In this document: positions 37,853-40,927 of the stretch, one piece after another | How positions within the stretch are numbered: position 1 is the first letter of the stretch | Layout: every line of letters starts with the position of its first letter | Source: a bacterium | GTDB taxonomy: Bacteria; Chloroflexota; Chloroflexia; Chloroflexales; Kallotenuaceae | Direction: 5' to 3' | Assembly (NCBI GenBank): GCA_016781505.1 | Contig: JADDQF010000056.1 | Location: 1 to 40,927, forward strand | Length of the DNA stretch: 40,927 nucleotides | Notes under the pieces: generated by a model | The model's input: only the letters and a program-made list of their open reading frames with translations | Databases searched by the model: none | What the model was told of the DNA's origin: nothing | Made by a program: the position numbers and the translations under genes

Positions 37853-39742
37853 TTACTGCTGGACGCCCTTGAGCGTGCCGTCAAGGATCATCAACACGAC
37901 GAAGGAGTCGGCATACGGGCTGTTGTTGTAGATCGGATCGCCCTGGGCCGGCCAGCCGGTCACACGAGCATCACGTAGGACCGGGTTGTTGCCATAGCGC
38001 TCCCAGAGCGGGATGATCGGCAGCAGCTCGTTGAATGCCGTCGCCAGCTTGGTGACGGTCGCCTTCTGCGCCTCCTCGTCCAACCCGGCCGCAGACTGAA
38101 CGGTCAATTCTTGCAAGTCAACCTCGCCGAGCGACTCGGTCTGCTGCTTGAGTGGGAAGGCCATGCCCGGACCTGGCGCCTGCGGCGCGTTGTGGGTCAG
38201 CACGTCGGCCACGTACGAGAAATGCGGGTGCGGGTTGCCAGCGCCCCAGGCGTTAATGCCCAGTTGGAACCGGCCATTGTCCATATCGGGTGTCCACTGG
38301 CTGAAGGTCACCGGACGTGGTGTCGTCTTGATACCGAAATTGGTTAGCTGCGTCGCCAGATTCTGCCCTGCTGCCGACCAGTCGGCGAACTCGGCGGGGA
38401 AGCCAAGCTCGTACTCAAGCCGCGTACCGTCCGGCGAAACCCAGACATCGCCGTCCTTCTTGAACCCGAGGCTCTCCATCATTCTGGCAGCTTCTTCCGG
38501 ATTGTAGTCGTAGGCGTTGAGCTTGGTGCGATCTTCTTCGCTGACCCAGCGCTCAAGGATCCGGTCGGCGACACCCGCCATGTACTGAGACTTCTTGGCC
38601 GACTCGCCCAGGGATACGGTGGCGTTCTCGTCCTTGTTGATCGCCATCGCGATCGCCTGACGAACCTTCGGATCCGCGAGCGGCTTTACTACATTATAGT
38701 TGATGAAAAGCGCGGGGCCCGAGTACACCGGGGGTCGAACGATGTCAATGCCCTGCTGCTGATACGCCTTCTCCGTAGCCGGCGGGAAGCCGTGCGTCGC
38801 GTAATCGACCTCTTTGGAGAGAACCAGTGGCGTGATTGCCGGCGTCTCACCATTGTACAGCACGACTCGGTCGAAGTTGACCGTATTGGCATCCCAGGCG
38901 GTTGGTACCTTGGTGAGTGTCAGCTGCGCCTCGGTGATGCTGGCCGGATCGATTTGAAACGGCCCGTTGACGACCATCGCCTCCGGACGGAACGCCTCGA
39001 ACTCCTGGCGCAGATCCTTGACCTCCTGGGAGTCAGAGGTGGCGCCGCCCTCGAAGAGCGTCCTGGCTTTGTCGGCCCATTCCCCGTAGACCGAGTCGGA
39101 TCGAATGCGCTCGCGGAGCACATAGCGCTGCACAACCGTGGATGGTTCCTTCATCTTGAAGTTAACGGTGTTGTCCCCCTCAGCCGCTACTGATTCGAGA
39201 TACCTCCAGACAACCGTATTCTGCAGCCGCAGCAGGTTGAACGTATCGACAACATCCTCCGCGTTGAAGTCTGTGTTGTCGTTGAACTTGACACCCTCGC
39301 GCAGTTGTACCCTGAAGGTGTCCGGCTCGATGACCTCCCACTCCGTCGCCAGCATCGACACGAACTCGTTCGGATCCCACTTGTAAAGTGCTAAAGGCAT
39401 CTCAAGCAGATCGTGGTAGATCGTGCCGCCAAGGATCGAATCAGTGGCGAAGGTGTTGAAGTGCCCCTTTGGCGGTAGCTGGTACGGGTACGCTCCGTGG
39501 AACTCTCCACCGCTTGCTTGCGCACCAGCCGCTGGCGCTGCCGCGGTGCTTGCGGCAGCTGCTCCGGCCGCCCCTGCGGACGCGGCCGGAGCTTGAGCTG
39601 AGGCAGCCGGAGCAGCCGTGCTAGCCTCCGTCGTTTGACCTCCCCCGGCTGGCGCTCCGCCACATGCTGCAAGAATCGGCAGAAGCAGAACCAGGAAGGC
39701 TACAAGTAATAGTTGTCTGTGAGCGAGCGAATGCTTGGGCAT
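37853..39742 (-). CDS. Family 5 ABC solute-binding lipoprotein (Opp/Dpp type)
   Basis: A 629-residue extracytoplasmic binding protein. ATG 39742 follows GAGGAG. The signal peptide ends in the lipobox LAAC (C27), so it is lipid-anchored, then comes an Ala-rich linker (TAAPAASAQAPAAS type) of about 50 residues before the SBP_bac_5 domain. Typical features are WEVIEPDTFRVQLREGVKFN, DFNAEDVVDTFNLL, VRQAIAMAINKDE and EEAARMMESLGF. It captures peptides or similar oligomers for the transporter whose ATPase lies upstream. The long Ala-rich linker probably spans the wall or keeps the domain off the membrane. It is 223 bp from the small membrane protein gene upstream. Confidence 0.94.
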   Translation of the reverse strand: MPKHSLAHRQLLLVAFLVLLLPILAACGGAPAGGGQTTEASTAAPAASAQAPAASAGAAGAAAASTAAAPAAGAQASGGEFHGAYPYQLPPKGHFNTFATDSILGGTIYHDLLEMPLALYKWDPNEFVSMLATEWEVIEPDTFRVQLREGVKFNDNTDFNAEDVVDTFNLLRLQNTVVWRYLESVAAEGDNTVNFKMKEPSTVVQRYVLRERIRSDSVYGEWADKARTLFEGGATSDSQEVKDLRQEFEAFRPEAMVVNGPFQIDPASITEAQLTLTKVPTAWDANTVNFDRVVLYNGETPAITPLVLSKEVDYATHGFPPATEKAYQQQGIDIVRPPVYSGPALFINYNVVKPLADPKVRQAIAMAINKDENATVSLGESAKKSQYMAGVADRILERWVSEEDRTKLNAYDYNPEEAARMMESLGFKKDGDVWVSPDGTRLEYELGFPAEFADWSAAGQNLATQLTNFGIKTTPRPVTFSQWTPDMDNGRFQLGINAWGAGNPHPHFSYVADVLTHNAPQAPGPGMAFPLKQQTESLGEVDLQELTVQSAAGLDEEAQKATVTKLATAFNELLPIIPLWERYGNNPVLRDARVTGWPAQGDPIYNNSPYADSFVVLMILDGTLKGVQQ

Positions 39743-39834
39743 GTTGGTCTCCTCATCATTGTGGAACCATGTTCAAGGATGACTCCATCCATTCGGTCAA
39801 TGTCATTGGTCGACTGCACGCGATTTGAGCCTGC

Positions 39835-39859
39835 GATCAGCACCTCCTTTGTGGTGATC
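39835..39859 (-). promoter_or_regulatory. Orphan Shine-Dalgarno inside an imperfect hairpin, upstream of the binding-protein gene
   Basis: On the minus strand AAAGGAGGTG (39850-39841) is a near-perfect complement of the 16S 3' end, but no ATG, GTG or TTG follows at normal spacing. The flanking GATCA (39835-39839) and TGATC (39855-39859) can pair around it. It may be a leader structure or a ribosome-standby site for the lipoprotein mRNA, whose own start is about 100 nt downstream. Confidence 0.3.
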
Positions 39860-39965
39860 ATATACATTTGAGCGAAGTTCCGGGCCAACTATCCTGGGAG
39901 ATGGCCCGCCTACGCCGCCTACCCAATGACCTGCCTGGTCTCGGTAGATAGATTGGTGCGCGCTG

Positions 39966-40148
39966 CTAACGTTGGCTCCACCATGCCAGGAGGGCCAGGG
40001 CACCTGTAAAAATCAGCCCCATGAGTAGGGTGAGAAGCGTAATGCTGTGCTCGGCGCTCCCCGGCTCCAGGAACACGAGCAGAAATGCCGATGTCAGAAT
40101 CAGCAGGCAACCGATGCGAAAGCCGGCACGTCCAGCTTCTGGCGTCAT
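39966..40148 (-). CDS. Small two-helix membrane protein in the ABC operon
   Basis: 60 residues with two hydrophobic helices (about 12-28, GCLLILTSAFLLVFLE, and 36-56, ITLLTLLMGLIFTGALALLA). Its ATG at 40148 overlaps the TGA of the ATPase gene in an ATGA tetranucleotide, a classic sign of translational coupling and of a real gene despite the short length. The family is unknown. It may stabilise the transporter or act as a small accessory subunit. Confidence 0.75.
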   Translation of the reverse strand: MTPEAGRAGFRIGCLLILTSAFLLVFLEPGSAEHSITLLTLLMGLIFTGALALLAWWSQR

Positions 40149-40927
40149 AACACTTCCTGCTTAGCTTTCCGATGGTCCAGCGGAATTGTGGCTGGGAGGC
40201 GCTCTTCCTGTCCCAGCTCACGCGCCATCACAAAGCAGGCCGCGAAATGGTCCCCCTGGTTGACGACATCGAGGGCCGGACGATCAACCTCGCACATGCC
40301 CGCCTCGTACAGTGGACAACGCGGATGAAAAGTACAGCCCGCCGGCAAATGGAGCAGACTTGGGATATCGGGGCTGCGGAGACGCATACGTTCTTTGTTG
40401 CGCGTTATCTCGGGGTCCGCCTCGGGTAATGCCGCGATCAGCGCGCGCGTGTAGGGATGAACCGGCTCGCGAATCATCTGCGGCGTGGGACCCAGCTCGA
40501 CCATCCGCCCCAGATACATCACGCCGATCCGCCCGTGCCAGGCAAAGTGCTTCGCGACGGCAAGATCGTGAGTGATGAAGAGAAAGGTCACCCCAAGCTC
40601 ATTTTGCAGCTTGAGCAGCATGTTCAGCAAGCTGACGCGGAGCGATACATCCACCATTGACACCGGCTCGTCGGCCACAATAAACTCTGGATTGACCGTC
40701 AGCGCCCGAGCGACGGACACACGCTGCCGTTGGCCGCCGCTGAGCTGATGCGGATACTTGCGCAAAAAATCCTCAGGTGGCGTGAGGCCCACGATCTCCA
40801 GCAGCTCCACGAGCCGCGTCTGGAGCGCGCGGCGGGAGTTGACTAACTTGTGGTGAAGCAGCGGGGCGCTCAGAATTTGCGAGATACTGCGCGTCGGGTT
40901 GAGCGACGCGTACGGATCCTGGTGAAT
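40145..40927 (-). CDS. Opp/Dpp-type ABC transporter ATP-binding protein (partial, 5' end outside window)
   Basis: 260 C-terminal residues are visible, open to the window edge. Present are the Q-loop QDPYASLNP, signature LSGGQRQR, Walker B FIVADEPVS, H-loop FITHDLA, and the C-terminal oligopeptide/dipeptide extension with HPYTRALIAALPE and the cysteine-rich CTFHPRCPLYEAGMCE, which coordinates an Fe-S cluster or metal in related OppF/DppF proteins. Walker A is missing because the gene begins beyond 40927. It energises import of peptides or similar compounds with the binding protein at 37853-39742. The Asp after DEP is Val in PVSMVD (usually PVSALD), a mild change. Confidence 0.94.
   Translation of the reverse strand: MHQDPYASLNPTRSISQILSAPLLHHKLVNSRRALQTRLVELLEIVGLTPPEDFLRKYPHQLSGGQRQRVSVARALTVNPEFIVADEPVSMVDVSLRVSLLNMLLKLQNELGVTFLFITHDLAVAKHFAWHGRIGVMYLGRMVELGPTPQMIREPVHPYTRALIAALPEADPEITRNKERMRLRSPDIPSLLHLPAGCTFHPRCPLYEAGMCEVDRPALDVVNQGDHFAACFVMARELGQEERLPATIPLDHRKAKQEVL

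Noticed and set aside
1-40927. tRNA, rRNA, integrase or prophage genes
   Set aside because: None was recognised on either strand; the only mobile element supported is the IS630 copy.

Overview
The window looks like a chromosomal segment of a GC-rich environmental bacterium, most likely a member of the Chloroflexota (class Chloroflexia or a relative). This rests on gene content only: a WXG100/EccC secretion locus mixed with Ser/Thr kinase, PP2C, FHA and von Willebrand genes, several Gfo/Idh/MocA dehydrogenases, a DUF763 protein, a bacilliredoxin-like protein and an IS630 element. No rRNA, tRNA or CRISPR array was seen and no species can be named.

Positions 1-12.3 kb are a mixed housekeeping and accessory block. 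A zinc-ribbon Ser/Thr kinase is broken by an in-frame amber codon (191-1042). Two Gfo/Idh/MocA oxidoreductases follow on the plus strand. On the minus strand lie a two-component system (response regulator then histidine kinase, 2 bp apart), a small two-helix membrane protein whose upstream region carries 11-bp-phased direct repeats typical of OmpR/PhoB-family binding sites, a DUF763 protein, a diaminopimelate decarboxylase-like enzyme beside a serine hydrolase, a CPBP intramembrane protease and a YtxJ-type bacilliredoxin.

Positions 12.5-27 kb, all minus strand, form one type VII-like (WXG100/EccC) secretion locus of eleven genes. In transcription order these are a ubiquitin-like/FHA-like protein, a WXG100 protein, a 1476-residue EccC ATPase, an FHA membrane protein, a VWA membrane protein, a transmembrane Ser/Thr kinase with an outer SH3b domain, a PP2C phosphatase with an outer Pro/Glu/Lys rod, a secreted PPC-domain protein, a WXG-like protein fused to an alpha/beta hydrolase (candidate effector), a membrane-anchored protein translationally coupled to it, and an EspG-like protein. 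No EccB, EccD channel, EccE, EsaA, EssB or mycosin gene is visible. A strong hairpin separates the WXG100 gene from eccC. The layout suggests secretion controlled by reversible phosphorylation read out by FHA domains.

Positions 27.6-32.8 kb are accessory and eroded. They hold a DUF433/DUF5615 toxin-antitoxin pair, then pseudogenes of an Rrf2 regulator, a GH3 N-acetylglucosaminidase, a NamZ-type (DUF1343) muramidase and a GHL10 (DUF187) hydrolase, then an intact AmiE-like serine hydrolase. This resembles the muropeptide-recycling set of Bacillus after decay. A complete 1.1-kb IS630 element with a frameshifted transposase sits just downstream.

Positions 32.8-40.9 kb hold a CutC homologue, an M81 (MlrC-type) metallopeptidase and two further Gfo/Idh/MocA dehydrogenases on the plus strand. 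Facing them is a minus-strand ABC uptake operon: an Opp/Dpp-type ATPase cut by the window edge, an ATGA-coupled 60-residue membrane protein and a family 5 solute-binding lipoprotein. This block is probably for uptake and oxidation of a sugar-derived or small peptidic compound whose identity cannot be told from sequence.
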